In this document: positions 7,369-16,011 of the stretch, one piece after another
Numbering within the stretch: the stretch's first letter is position 1
Layout: every line of letters begins with the position of its first letter
Assembly (NCBI GenBank): GCA_030621225.1
Contig: JAUXIB010000007.1
Coordinates: forward strand, 1 to 32,066
DNA: 32,066 bases
Reading direction: 5' to 3'
Source of the DNA: a candidate division FCPU426 bacterium
GTDB taxonomy: Bacteria; Oederibacteriota; JAUXIB01
Made by a program: the position numbers and the translations under genes
The notes under the pieces: generated by a model
Database searches by the model: none
What the model was told of the DNA's origin: nothing
The model's input: only the letters and a program-made list of their open reading frames with translations

Positions 7369-8409
7369 ATGAAGGCGAAGTTAAAAGACATCGCAGAGAA
7401 GACCGGTCTTTCGCTGATGACCGTATCCCGCGCTCTAAACAGCCCCAAGAGCGTGAAGCAGCAGACGCGGCAAAGAGTCCTCAGGGTCGTCAAGCAACTG
7501 AATTACCATCCCAACCATATAGCCCGCAGCCTGGTCAAAGGCAGGACCCAGACCATTGGCTTATTGATCCCCGACATATCGAACAGGTTTTTCCCGGCTG
7601 TGGTACGCGGCGGCGAGGAGCTGGCGGACGAAAAAGGATACCACTTCTTACTGTGCCATACACGGGAGGAGCAGGACAAAGAAGCCGAGGAGATCGAGAC
7701 TCTTTTGGGCATGCGGGTGGACGGTCTGATCATTGCCCCCGCTAATTCCAACGACGCTAACGGAAATTATCAGCGGCTTAAAAGGTCTAAAGTCCCTTTT
7801 GTGCTTATCGATCGCTATTGGCAAGGGACGGATTGCAGTTACGTGGTCTGCCGGGATCGGCTAGGAGCGGAGCAGGCGACCTCGCACCTGATCGAGCTGG
7901 GACACAAGCGCATCGGGCACTTGGCCGGACCGTTTTGTATCAGCACGGCGGAAAACCGCCTCAAAGGCTACAAGCGTGCCCTTAAGCAGCATGGCATGCG
8001 GTCGGAACGCGAATTGATCGTTGAGGCGGGGGTGGACAAAGAAGCCGGTTATCAGGCCATGGGCAAGTTGCTGGCCTTAAAGAAACGGCCGAGCGCAGTT
8101 TTTGCCTTTAACGATGAGTTGGCTATGGGCGCTATTAAGGCCGCTGAAGCCAAGGGTTTGAAGCTGCCGCAGGACATCTCGTTGATCGGTTTCTCCGACC
8201 TGCCGGAGGCGGCCATGTTAAAGACGCCGCTTTCCACTGTTAGGCAGCCCAAGGAAGAGGTGGGCCGCCTGGCCATGGAGATTTTGCTGGCTAAGATAGA
8301 ATCCAAAGCAAAAGTAGAACAGCAGATCACGCTTGATACGGAGCTGGTGATACGCGGCTCATGTGCCGAACACGGGGGAATGGCTTTAACCACGACGACA
8401 CGACGTTAA
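7369..8409 (+). CDS. LacI-family transcriptional regulator
   Basis: A 346-residue sugar-responsive repressor. The N-terminal helix-turn-helix and hinge (LKDIAEKTGLSLMTVSRALN, then HPNHIARSLVKGRT) are followed by a periplasmic-binding-protein-like sensor domain from about residue 60, with TIGLLIPDISNRFF, GHKRIGHLAG, FNDELAMGAI and DISLIGFSDLPEA in the usual order. It lies just upstream of L-fucose isomerase in the same direction, so it probably controls the deoxyhexose genes. The effector (L-fucose, L-rhamnose or an intermediate) is unknown. The last residues ALTTTTRR are encoded by a dispersed repeat (8382-8413) that also occurs downstream of two other genes, so the original stop has been overwritten. 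The ribosome binding site is weak. Confidence 0.92.
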   Translation: MKAKLKDIAEKTGLSLMTVSRALNSPKSVKQQTRQRVLRVVKQLNYHPNHIARSLVKGRTQTIGLLIPDISNRFFPAVVRGGEELADEKGYHFLLCHTREEQDKEAEEIETLLGMRVDGLIIAPANSNDANGNYQRLKRSKVPFVLIDRYWQGTDCSYVVCRDRLGAEQATSHLIELGHKRIGHLAGPFCISTAENRLKGYKRALKQHGMRSERELIVEAGVDKEAGYQAMGKLLALKKRPSAVFAFNDELAMGAIKAAEAKGLKLPQDISLIGFSDLPEAAMLKTPLSTVRQPKEEVGRLAMEILLAKIESKAKVEQQITLDTELVIRGSCAEHGGMALTTTTRR

Positions 8410-8973
8410 CGACTCTTTCTTTAGATAACGGCTAAAGGCTATTTAGCCACAGAGGACACAGAGGAACGGCCAAGAACAATCATTACCATATATCTCCTCC
8501 CTTGAGGGGCTCCGGTCGCCAAAGGCGACCCCATGTCTTCCCTCCACCGAATGTGGAAAAAGAAGGCATCGGAGACCAGGAGCGGAGCGACGAAGAGGAG
8601 GGTGAATTCCATCAACAGATTATTTTGGATAACCCTTCGGCTTGTAAATGACGCTTGCTTCCGCTTTCGTCAAGGGCTACGGCGGACATGCAGGGCAGGC
8701 GGCATAAGGTGGTAAAAGTAAGGGGTTGTTGCTTTGTCACACCTGCGAAAGCAGGTGTCCAGGTTAAATTGGATTCCCGCTTTCACGGGAATGACAGGCA
8801 ATAACGTCGTGACGTCGTGGTGAAAAAGCTTCGGCCATATTTTATTTAATATTGGAGTGCCCGTAGGGCGAACCGCAACGGCACGATACTGGTGTTTGAA
8901 AGAAAAGACGTTCCTCTGTGGTCTCTGTGGCAAAAAAATATTGTTAGTTTAATTTATTTATGGAGGAATAAGC
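8410..8973. repeat. Repeat mosaic between regulator and isomerase genes
   Basis: No gene. In order: a CACGACGACACGACG unit running out of the regulator gene, CCACAGAGGACACAGAGGAA (8451-8470), a long relative of the 87-bp repeat (8467-8609) holding two hairpins, the hairpin ACACCTGC-GAAA-GCAGGTGT (8739-8758) with a GNRA-type loop, the hairpin ATTCCCG/CGGGAAT (8773-8792), and an inverted copy CGTTCCTCTGTGGTCTCTGT (8911-8930). A good ribosome binding site GGAGG (8962-8966) precedes the isomerase ATG. Confidence 0.7.
8467..8609 (+). repeat. Long variant of the 87-bp repeat with two hairpins
   Basis: Both ends match the 87-bp element (ACGGCCAAGAACAATCA at the left, GAAGAGGAGGGTGAATTC at the right). 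The centre carries extra sequence with hairpin I GGTCGCC-AAA-GGCGACC (8514-8530) and hairpin II ATGTCTTC/GAAGGCAT (8533-8540 with 8562-8569), the latter enclosing CCAC/GTGG. CTCC (8510-8513) can pair with GGAG (8571-8574) to close a three-way junction. A related element at 20190-20290 keeps both hairpins with changed but still paired bases. Confidence 0.7.
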
Positions 8974-10695
8974 ATGAGCAAGCAAGCGAAAAGATTATCG
9001 GATATCGGCAAGGCCAAGCCCGGCTTACCTGTGATCGGTGTATTTACCACCTGTGACCCGCGTATAGATAAGGCCTCGCGGCAGCGCGCGACGAATATCG
9101 TACAGATGTCAGCCGACGTCGTTGCCGCTGGTGTGAAGCTGCCGGACGGCAACTCACCCCAGGTGGTGTGGTCGCCGCTATTAGTGGACGGAGAAAAACA
9201 GGCGGATATCGTAGCCGGACAATTTAAGGAGGCGGGAGTAAACATACTCGTCTGTGTTCCTGATACCTGGGCTTTTCCCCAGCTCAGTTTGATCTCATTG
9301 CTGCAGCAGTTCCCGCGGGACACGCCATTGAACCTTACCTGCGGTAATAGTGGCCCCAAGCCGGGGGTGGTTTTTGTGCACGCCGCTGCAGGCGCTATCT
9401 CGCAGTACGGCCGCCTGGTGCATATCAACGTTGGCACCTGGCCTGATACCGGCCAGAATCCCAAGATGACTGATACTACTGCTGAAGCGCTGGTCGACTG
9501 GTGTTACGCTGCCGTTACCGTCCAGGCGCTCAAGGGTCGGCGGGTTGTCATTTTGGGCCACGATTCCATGGGTATGGAGACGGCGCTGGCGCACGTGATC
9601 GAGACGCGCAATACATTTGGCATAGAGATCACACGCTTGGATATGAAGCTTTTCTCTGATATGCTGCAAAAGGAAGCTTATGACAAGAAGGAGTTGAAGC
9701 GTTTGCGCGGTTGGTTAGACGGCCTGTGCGGTAAGAGAATAGAGATAAGGAACGCCGCGGACGATGAGCGCTTTAATAGAAGCCTGGCCATGTATCTGAT
9801 CAAGCGCGAGCTGATGGCCGACCTCAACGCCGTGGGCGGCGGCTTCATGAGCCAGTTGGAATGGGGGTCGGACAAACGCGGCATTCCCTTGCCGGTGGCC
9901 GACGCGATGGAGTCGCTATTTAATTCCAGCTTTGATCACAACGGTGCCAAGCCGCCTCTGCCTTATGCCACCGAGGCCGACGTGCAGGGACTCTTGACCA
10001 TGCTCTTTATGACTTATCTTAGCGGCGGCAACCCGCCGTTGTTCATGGATTTCCGCAAGGTCTGGGAGCCGTGGGAGATAAACGCTTTGGCCAAGAAGCT
10101 GAAGATACCGGGGCTAAAGGGCAAGACGATCTGGGAGAAGAAAGGTCTGGTGGACGGCGATAATTCCGGTAGCGCTTCTTTTGACTGGGCGGCAAAACCG
10201 GGCGCTAAGGTGAAAGACATTATGCAAGGCGTGTCTTTTCCGCTGGCCGACGAGGGCTATTTCCCGGGTATGGGGAATTCGGTCAACTTTGTCTCGCCGG
10301 GCGGCATTCAGGGCATCGCCGGGCGCTTGGCCTTCAGTTCGCTCTCCAACATGTTCTCGATGATCTGGGATCAGGCCGAAACGGTATCGCTGGCTAAAAA
10401 GTTGGAACAGGCGGTATGTAATACTTCCACGCCGACTTGGCCGCATACCTTTGTGGTGCCTAAATACGCAACAATGGGGGAATACAAGCAGTACGCGCCG
10501 GCCAACCATTTTCACATGACCTGGAATTTGAAACCGGCCCGCTTGCAGTACTGGATGGATCTTACTAACGTCCTCTCGGCAACGCCCTGGGCGGCTAGGC
10601 CCTCGTTAGTCGAGGGAGTAGATAGGCCGCTTCCTCTTCTATATATACAGAACGGGGGGGAGGACAAGGCGAAGATGATGCGGGCGGGGAGATAA
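8974..10695 (+). CDS. fucI: L-fucose isomerase
   Basis: A 573-residue protein aligned in order with bacterial L-fucose isomerases (E. coli FucI has 591). It converts L-fucose to L-fuculose (and often D-arabinose to D-ribulose) with a Mn2+ ion in the cytoplasm. E334 in ATEADVQG and D359 in LFMDFRKVWEP fall where the catalytic, metal-binding Glu337 and Asp361 lie in the E. coli enzyme. H514 in NHFHMTW matches the third metal ligand. The N-terminal PVIGVFTTCDPRID segment is the first Rossmann-like domain. The start has GGAGG 7 nt upstream. The gene follows the LacI regulator, but both flanks are over 550 bp of repeats, so it may be transcribed alone. The C-terminus runs slightly ragged into repeat DNA. 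Confidence 0.95.
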   Translation: MSKQAKRLSDIGKAKPGLPVIGVFTTCDPRIDKASRQRATNIVQMSADVVAAGVKLPDGNSPQVVWSPLLVDGEKQADIVAGQFKEAGVNILVCVPDTWAFPQLSLISLLQQFPRDTPLNLTCGNSGPKPGVVFVHAAAGAISQYGRLVHINVGTWPDTGQNPKMTDTTAEALVDWCYAAVTVQALKGRRVVILGHDSMGMETALAHVIETRNTFGIEITRLDMKLFSDMLQKEAYDKKELKRLRGWLDGLCGKRIEIRNAADDERFNRSLAMYLIKRELMADLNAVGGGFMSQLEWGSDKRGIPLPVADAMESLFNSSFDHNGAKPPLPYATEADVQGLLTMLFMTYLSGGNPPLFMDFRKVWEPWEINALAKKLKIPGLKGKTIWEKKGLVDGDNSGSASFDWAAKPGAKVKDIMQGVSFPLADEGYFPGMGNSVNFVSPGGIQGIAGRLAFSSLSNMFSMIWDQAETVSLAKKLEQAVCNTSTPTWPHTFVVPKYATMGEYKQYAPANHFHMTWNLKPARLQYWMDLTNVLSATPWAARPSLVEGVDRPLPLLYIQNGGEDKAKMMRAGR

Positions 10696-11313
10696 GGAAT
10701 TCTGAATTTTGAGTTATGAATTATGAAAAGGTACACGGTACACGGGATACGGGATACGGGACACAGGGGGCTGAGTAGCCACTTGCTTGTAGCTAGTAGT
10801 TCGTAGCTCGTGCGTTCCACCCCAGAGGTGAAACTACGCTTGTCCCGCCGTAGCGAACGCTCTCTTCAGCTGCGATAATAACACGGAGAGCGTTAACGAA
10901 GGTGGATACTGCCCTGTTGTTACACCTCTGGGGTGCAACGATAGTCTGTTTTTTGGGCGGATAGGCGATGGTAACGTTTTTTTAGATAACGACATAAGAC
11001 GGTAAAAAGACAGGCAAAAACGTCGTGTCGTCGTGGTGAAAAAACGGAGTGTTTTATTGGTGTTATCCAGGAAAAGACGTTCCTCTGTGTCCTTTGTGAC
11101 TTTGTGGTGAAGAGAAGAGGGTGAATTATAAATTTTCAACTAAGTACGGTAGGTTGTTGGTGAAAAAATCTGTCCTACTTCGCTAAAGCTTCGTAGGACT
11201 GGACCCTTCGTAGCCTTGGCGTAGTAGGGTGTAATCTGTGAAATCTGTGGATAAAGACGTTCCTCTGTGAACTCTGTGGCTTAGTATTATAAATTTCAAT
11301 GAAGAGGTAAAAA
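10696..11313. repeat. Repeat mosaic between isomerase and fucosidase genes
   Basis: No gene. It contains GAATTCTGAATTTTGAGTT (10697-10715), a CACGGGATACGGGATACGGG run (about 10740-10760), CACCCCAGAGGTGAAACTAC (10818-10837, inverted copy of 5428-5447), GTTACACCTCTGGGGTG (10919-10935), a CGTTCCTCTGTGTCC copy (11078-11092), the hairpin TCCTACTTCGCT/AGCTTCGTAGGA (11173-11198), and another CGTTCCTCTGTG copy (11258-11269). A TGAAGAGGT ribosome binding site precedes the next ATG. Confidence 0.65.
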
Positions 11314-12579
11314 ATGGATCAGAAACAACGATTAAAATGGTTTCAAGAGGCGCGGTTCGGCATGTTTATCCACTGGGGATTATACGCCATCCCGGCGCGC
11401 GGCGAGTGGGTAAGAAGTCAGGAGCGGATAAGTGTGGAGGACTACCAGCAGTATTTTGATGAATTCAACCCGGTCGACTATGATCCCGCCGAGTGGGCAC
11501 GCATCGCTAAGGACGCGGGTATGAAGTACGCGGTGATGACAGCCAAGCACCATGACGGCTTCTGTCTCTTTGACAGTCAACTCACTGACTATAAGGCCAC
11601 CAATACCCCGGCTAAGCGCGATCTGGTTAAGGAATACGTCGAGGCCTTCCGCGCCGAGGGATTGAAGGTGGGTTTTTACTATTCGCTGCTTGACTGGCAC
11701 CATCCTGACTATCCGCACTATGGTGACAACTTCCATCCGATGCGCGAGAATATAAAGTTCAAAGGGAAGAAGCACAAATTCGAGCGTTACCAGGACTACT
11801 TGCACGGTCAAGTGCGTGAACTGCTGACCAACTACGGCAAGATAAACATCATCTGGTTTGACTTCTCCTATGACAAGATGAGCGGCGAGAAATGGCGCGC
11901 CAAGCAGTTGGTGAAGATGGTACGCGAGCTCCAGCCGCACATTATTATGGATAACCGCCTGGTGGCCGGGCATGAGGGCCCATCGACACAACAGGAGCAA
12001 CTGGGCGATTTTTCCACCCCCGAACAGCAAATACCGCCGGCCGGCCTGGTGGACAAGCAGGGAAAATCGGTACCCTGGGAGGCCTGTATGACGATGAATA
12101 ACCACTGGGGGTATTGCGCCAACGATGACGAGTGGAAAGACTCCCAACAGGTGGTACGCGGCCTGGTGGAGTGCGTCAGCAAGAATGGCAACATGCTGAT
12201 GAACGTCGGGCCTACGGCCAAGGGAGAAATACCCATGGAGTCACAGGAGATCCTGGAAGAGGTTGGGGACTGGATGCACGAGAACGGCGAGAGCATCTAT
12301 GGCTGCGCCGCGGTCAAGCTGCCCAAACCGGAATGGGGCCGCTATACGCAAAAGGGGAACAAACTCTATGCCCATATCTACGATCGCGGCATTGGCGGGC
12401 TGGTCCTTCAGGGACTAAAGAAGAAGCTGGTTAAGATCCGCTTGCTCTCGGACGGCTCGGAGATAACCAAGGCTTCGCCGTGGTATTCGGAGAAGTATAA
12501 AGGGCTGCAGTTTATTATGCTGCCGTCCGGGCCGCTGGTGGATGATTTTGATACGGTGGTTGAGTTGACTTTGGAATAA
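11314..12579 (+). CDS. Alpha-L-fucosidase, GH29 (cytoplasmic)
   Basis: A 421-residue GH29 retaining fucosidase, which removes terminal alpha-L-fucose from oligosaccharides. Hallmarks in order: WFQEARFGMFIHWGLY at the N-terminus, MTAKHHDGFCLFDS (HHDGF binds fucose), and IIWFDFSYD with D183 at the nucleophile position (family IWFDG; here Gly is replaced by Phe). The PWEACMTMNNHWGY and NMLMNVGPTAKGEI segments complete the barrel. The last 90 residues form the usual small beta domain. No signal peptide is present, so it should act on imported oligosaccharides. It is flanked on both sides by repeat DNA. Confidence 0.93.
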   Translation: MDQKQRLKWFQEARFGMFIHWGLYAIPARGEWVRSQERISVEDYQQYFDEFNPVDYDPAEWARIAKDAGMKYAVMTAKHHDGFCLFDSQLTDYKATNTPAKRDLVKEYVEAFRAEGLKVGFYYSLLDWHHPDYPHYGDNFHPMRENIKFKGKKHKFERYQDYLHGQVRELLTNYGKINIIWFDFSYDKMSGEKWRAKQLVKMVRELQPHIIMDNRLVAGHEGPSTQQEQLGDFSTPEQQIPPAGLVDKQGKSVPWEACMTMNNHWGYCANDDEWKDSQQVVRGLVECVSKNGNMLMNVGPTAKGEIPMESQEILEEVGDWMHENGESIYGCAAVKLPKPEWGRYTQKGNKLYAHIYDRGIGGLVLQGLKKKLVKIRLLSDGSEITKASPWYSEKYKGLQFIMLPSGPLVDDFDTVVELTLE

Positions 12580-12925
12580 CGGCTAAAGGCGGGAAGCCAC
12601 AGAGGACACAGAGGAACGGCTTTAACCACGACGACACGACGCTAACGACTTTTTTTTGATAACGGCCAAGAACAATCACTACCATACTTCTCCTCCCTTG
12701 AGGGAAGGAGACTAGGAGCGGAGCGACGAAGAGGAGGGTGAATTCCGCCCACAAATTCCTTTTGGATAACGGCTAAAGGCAGTGGAAAAACAGATGGTGT
12801 TGGTGTTAGAAAAGAAAAACGTTGTGACGTTGTGGTGAAAAAACGGAATGTTTTGTTGGTGTTATCCAGGAAAAGACGTTCCTCTGTGTTCTCTGTGACC
12901 TCTGTGGCTCAGTGATGAAAAAAAT
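12580..12925. repeat. Repeat module with inverted CACAGAGG ends
   Basis: No gene. It begins with CCACAGAGGACACAGAGGAA (12597-12616) just after the fucosidase stop and ends with CGTTCCTCTGTGTTCTCTGTG (about 12878-12898), its reverse complement, just before the kinase start. Between them are a CACGACGACACGACGCTAAC unit, the second copy of the 87-bp repeat (12659-12745) and a GACGTTGTGGTGAAAAAACG segment shared with 11024-11046. No ribosome binding site of normal strength is seen before the kinase. Confidence 0.75.
12659..12745 (+). repeat. 87-bp perfect repeat, copy 2
   Basis: Identical to 6362-6448 in the same orientation, about 6.3 kb away. Perfect identity between two non-coding copies, in a region where most repeats are degenerate, points to recent copying or gene conversion. 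Confidence 0.85.
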
Positions 12926-14419
12926 ATGATCAATAAACCTGATGACGAGCAACGAGCAACAAGCAACGAGCAACGGTTCTTAGCTTTTGATCTCGGCGCT
13001 TCCAGCGGCCGGGCGGTACTGGGCATACTAGATGACGGTAAGCTTAAGCTGGAGGAGATCCACCGCTTCTCGAACGGGCCGCTTGAGCAGGGGGATAGCC
13101 TGCGCTGGGACACGGAGGCTATTTTCCAAGAGATGAAGCAAGGGCTGAAGGCCTACGCGGAGAAGTACGGGCCGGAGCTGGATGGTATCAGCGTAGATTC
13201 CTGGGGGGTAGATTATCTGCTGCTCGGCAAGGACGGTCGTGCCCTTGGTCTTCCCTATAACTATCGCGATAAAAGAACGGACGGGGTGCCGGAGCAGGTG
13301 TTTTCGGTGGTAAGTCGAGAAAAGGTTTTTGCACAGACCGGCAACCAGGATATCGCCATCAATACCCTGTACCAGCTTTACTCAGCCAGGGATTCAGAGG
13401 AGCTAAGATCCGCGGACAAGATGTTGCTGATCGCTGACTATTTTAATTACCTGCTCTGCGGCGAGATGAAAGGGGAGTATTCTCTGGTCAGCACCAGCCA
13501 GATGTATAATTCGCAAGAGGGAAGGTGGGCCGAGGACCTGCTAAAGGAGCTGAGAATACCCACGAATATCCTGCCGGATATTATCCCGCCCGGTACGATT
13601 ATTGGCAAGCTCAGGCCTGAGTTAGCCGAGGAGTGCGGCATAGCAAAAGAGACACAGGTGATCGCTTCGGCCTCGCATGATACCGCTTGCGCGGTGGCGG
13701 CCACGCCGTTGCAGCCGGGCTGGGCTTATGTCAGTTCCGGCACCTGGGCCTTGATCGGCGTGGAATTGGATAAGCCGCTGATAAACGATGATGTGTTGCA
13801 GGCTAACTTCACTAATGAGGGCGGGGCAGAGGATACCATTCGCTTTCTCAAGATTGCGGCCGGCCTGTGGCCGTTGCAGTGCTGCCAGAAGAAATGGGGC
13901 ATATCCTTTGACGAGATCACGGCGCTGGCGGAGGGCGCTAAACCATTTGCCGCGCGGCTCGATCTGGATGATCCGCGTTTTGTAAACCCGGAAGATATGG
14001 AAGCGGAGATATTGGCCGATTGCGCTGAAAATGGTCAGCAACTGGAAAATGAACGGGGCGCCATCGCCCGCTGCATCATGGAAAGCCTGGCCTTTAAATA
14101 CCGTAGCGTTATTGAAAGCATCGAAAAGCTTACCGGCAGTGAGGTAAAGGGCTTAAACATCGTGGGCGGCGGCGTGAAGAACAAGCTGCTCTGCCAGCTG
14201 GCGGCCAACGCCATCCAGCGGCCGGTAAAGGCCGGGCCAATAGAGGCTACTTCGATCGGCAACGTATTATTACAGGCCAAGGCCAGGGGCGCAATAACCA
14301 CGATGAAGGAGCTTAGAGGAGTAGTGGTCGATTCGTTTGTACCGGCCATATACGAGCCGAAGGAAATCGCCGCTTGGGACAAGGCATACGAGCGGTTCCG
14401 GGAGGAAGATAGCGGTTGA
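12926..14419 (+). CDS. rhaB: FGGY sugar kinase, rhamnulokinase type
   Basis: A 497-residue FGGY carbohydrate kinase that would phosphorylate C1 of a 6-deoxy-ketohexose. LAFDLGASSGRAVLG (about 19-33), ISVDSWGVDYLLLG, SASHDTACAVAATP, YVSSGTWALIGVE, NFTNEGG and LNIVGGGVKNKLL are all closest to the RhaB branch rather than E. coli FucK. Next to fucose isomerase the natural substrate may be L-fuculose; this is inference. The first 17 residues are unusual: DEQRATSNEQR is the translation of a 7-bp tandem repeat (12947-12974), and RhaB proteins normally start a few residues before AFDLG. There is no clear ribosome binding site, and no other start codon lies between the repeat and the core. Confidence 0.88.
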   Translation: MINKPDDEQRATSNEQRFLAFDLGASSGRAVLGILDDGKLKLEEIHRFSNGPLEQGDSLRWDTEAIFQEMKQGLKAYAEKYGPELDGISVDSWGVDYLLLGKDGRALGLPYNYRDKRTDGVPEQVFSVVSREKVFAQTGNQDIAINTLYQLYSARDSEELRSADKMLLIADYFNYLLCGEMKGEYSLVSTSQMYNSQEGRWAEDLLKELRIPTNILPDIIPPGTIIGKLRPELAEECGIAKETQVIASASHDTACAVAATPLQPGWAYVSSGTWALIGVELDKPLINDDVLQANFTNEGGAEDTIRFLKIAAGLWPLQCCQKKWGISFDEITALAEGAKPFAARLDLDDPRFVNPEDMEAEILADCAENGQQLENERGAIARCIMESLAFKYRSVIESIEKLTGSEVKGLNIVGGGVKNKLLCQLAANAIQRPVKAGPIEATSIGNVLLQAKARGAITTMKELRGVVVDSFVPAIYEPKEIAAWDKAYERFREEDSG

Positions 14420-14496
14420 CGCGATCGAGATGAAGGAGCAGAATTATTTTAATCCTTGTTTTGGGTGGGAGCATGGCGAGCAGAGCAGGAGTTGAG

Positions 14497-15945
14497 ATGC
14501 GATGGTGTTTTTGGTTAAGGATCATCTTTGCCTTGGCAGTTTTGACGGGGACCGGTATTTTATTGGCGCCGGGATTTGCCGCGGGTGAGATCAGAGGGGC
14601 GTGGATGGAGGTGATACTTGACGATACTGGTGAAATATATGTTAACGGGAACATGGTCGCCGACCTTAAGGATAAAAGGTCATACGCTTCCATGCCGCCA
14701 ACGAGAATTGAGCTGTCCGCGGATGTTTTCCGCAACGGTGATAACGTGGTGTTGATAAGCTTAGTCAATAATGTTGGCGGGGATCTCGGGTTTCGCTATC
14801 GGCTGGTTGTTCCCGTTGATGACGGCAGAACCATTGAGGTTCTTAGCAACCCGGACGAGACTAGGTCTTGGTTCCATGGGTCCAGCCGGATGAAAGAAGC
14901 GAACATGGATTATCCGTCCGAAGGATGGCGGGGTATTGACTACAACGAACGCAAGAAAGAGAAGAACGGGAAATGGCGCAAATGCCGGCCTAGCTCCAAG
15001 AAAAAAAAGCTGGGCGACACAGGTTCGCTGAGTAAGGCGAAATGGGTGCTGCCGAATCTCGCTGAAAGCGAAAAAGATCTCGCCTACTCCTTTCGCCACC
15101 ATTTTGTGCTTAGCGATATAGTGACAGTTACACCGACACCGGAACCGACTGACACGCCGCGACCGACCGCAACACCCCGGCCGATGATTGCCACCCCGGA
15201 GCCTACCGCTACGCAATTTGCCGTTGTCCCCTCCGTAATGGTGATATACACGCCGACATCGTCCGTTGTCAGAACTCCTCGCTTCTCTCCTTCTGCAACG
15301 CATACCCCATCCAATACCTGTACCCGCACCGTGACACCAACCAGCACCGTGATGCCAACCAGCACCGCCGTGCCGACGTTAGTTGCGACCCCGCAACCGA
15401 TAGAACTGACGGCCAAGGCACGCGGGTTGATCATCTCACGTTATTTCCGTTTCAGAGTCGAAAGTAGCGTTTACGGGGCGCAGATTCGCGATACCGTTGG
15501 CGCTTTCCGCCGCATCGAGTTCCTGCCCGCGGCCGCGACGGAGAAGAAGTTCCCGGTTATGGTTAGTTATGCCGGCGGGACGACCACGACCGCGCGTTTC
15601 GATGATATCAGGCGGCTCGATTGGGAGGGTGGAAAGGAGTCGGCTGATATTCTGATACCACTGGATGATAACACCGATAATTTAGAGATTCTCCTGTATT
15701 ACGGGCGGGAGGTTACGCCCGCCAACTCGACCTATGGGAATTTCGTTCTGATACCGATGGACGCGGTGATCTTTCTGGAAGTGGATACTGATGCCCAGGC
15801 CGCGTATGTCCAAAATAACGTGGTGGAGATAAGGGTGAAATTGAAGGGCTGGCATGGAACGGGTCGCGGCGACGACCGACCGGCAACGGCGGCTGAAGAG
15901 GAAAGCAGGGAGAAGATAATCGTTAAGCCGAGCTTGCTGCATTAA
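14497..15945 (+). CDS. Secreted protein of unknown function with Thr/Pro-rich linker
   Basis: A 482-residue protein that I do not recognise as a named family. It begins MRWCFWLRIIFALAVLTGTG...GFAAG, a clear signal peptide. Residues about 33-110 (EIYVNGNMVAD ... FRNGDNVVLISLVNNVGGDLGFRYRL) look like a jelly-roll, galactose-binding-like sugar-binding domain. A Lys-rich stretch follows, then a long linker of TPTPEPT/TPRPTATPRP repeats (about 210-310), then a second beta-rich domain with a YYGREV segment. Such linkers join domains of secreted cell-surface or carbohydrate-binding proteins. ATG 14497 is chosen because AGGAG (14487-14491) lies 5 nt upstream; the frame is open back to TTG 14461. Its place between kinase and exported fucosidase suggests glycan binding at the cell surface. 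Confidence 0.75.
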   Translation: MRWCFWLRIIFALAVLTGTGILLAPGFAAGEIRGAWMEVILDDTGEIYVNGNMVADLKDKRSYASMPPTRIELSADVFRNGDNVVLISLVNNVGGDLGFRYRLVVPVDDGRTIEVLSNPDETRSWFHGSSRMKEANMDYPSEGWRGIDYNERKKEKNGKWRKCRPSSKKKKLGDTGSLSKAKWVLPNLAESEKDLAYSFRHHFVLSDIVTVTPTPEPTDTPRPTATPRPMIATPEPTATQFAVVPSVMVIYTPTSSVVRTPRFSPSATHTPSNTCTRTVTPTSTVMPTSTAVPTLVATPQPIELTAKARGLIISRYFRFRVESSVYGAQIRDTVGAFRRIEFLPAAATEKKFPVMVSYAGGTTTTARFDDIRRLDWEGGKESADILIPLDDNTDNLEILLYYGREVTPANSTYGNFVLIPMDAVIFLEVDTDAQAAYVQNNVVEIRVKLKGWHGTGRGDDRPATAAEEESREKIIVKPSLLH

Positions 15946-16011
15946 AGGACGAAACTGAAGCGGTCACAGGACGTCGAGGGTTAGGATGAAACTTTGAAAG
16001 AAGGAGGGGAT

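Noticed and set aside
8941-8958. TTGTTAGTTTAATTTA before fucose isomerase as a second LacI operator
   Set aside because: The arms do not keep the spacing or symmetry of ATGTTAACGTTAACAT; it is AT-rich leader sequence.
14461-14496. TTG start for the secreted protein
   Set aside because: The ATG at 14497 has a proper AGGAG site and begins a clean signal peptide; the upstream 12 codons add nothing recognisable.
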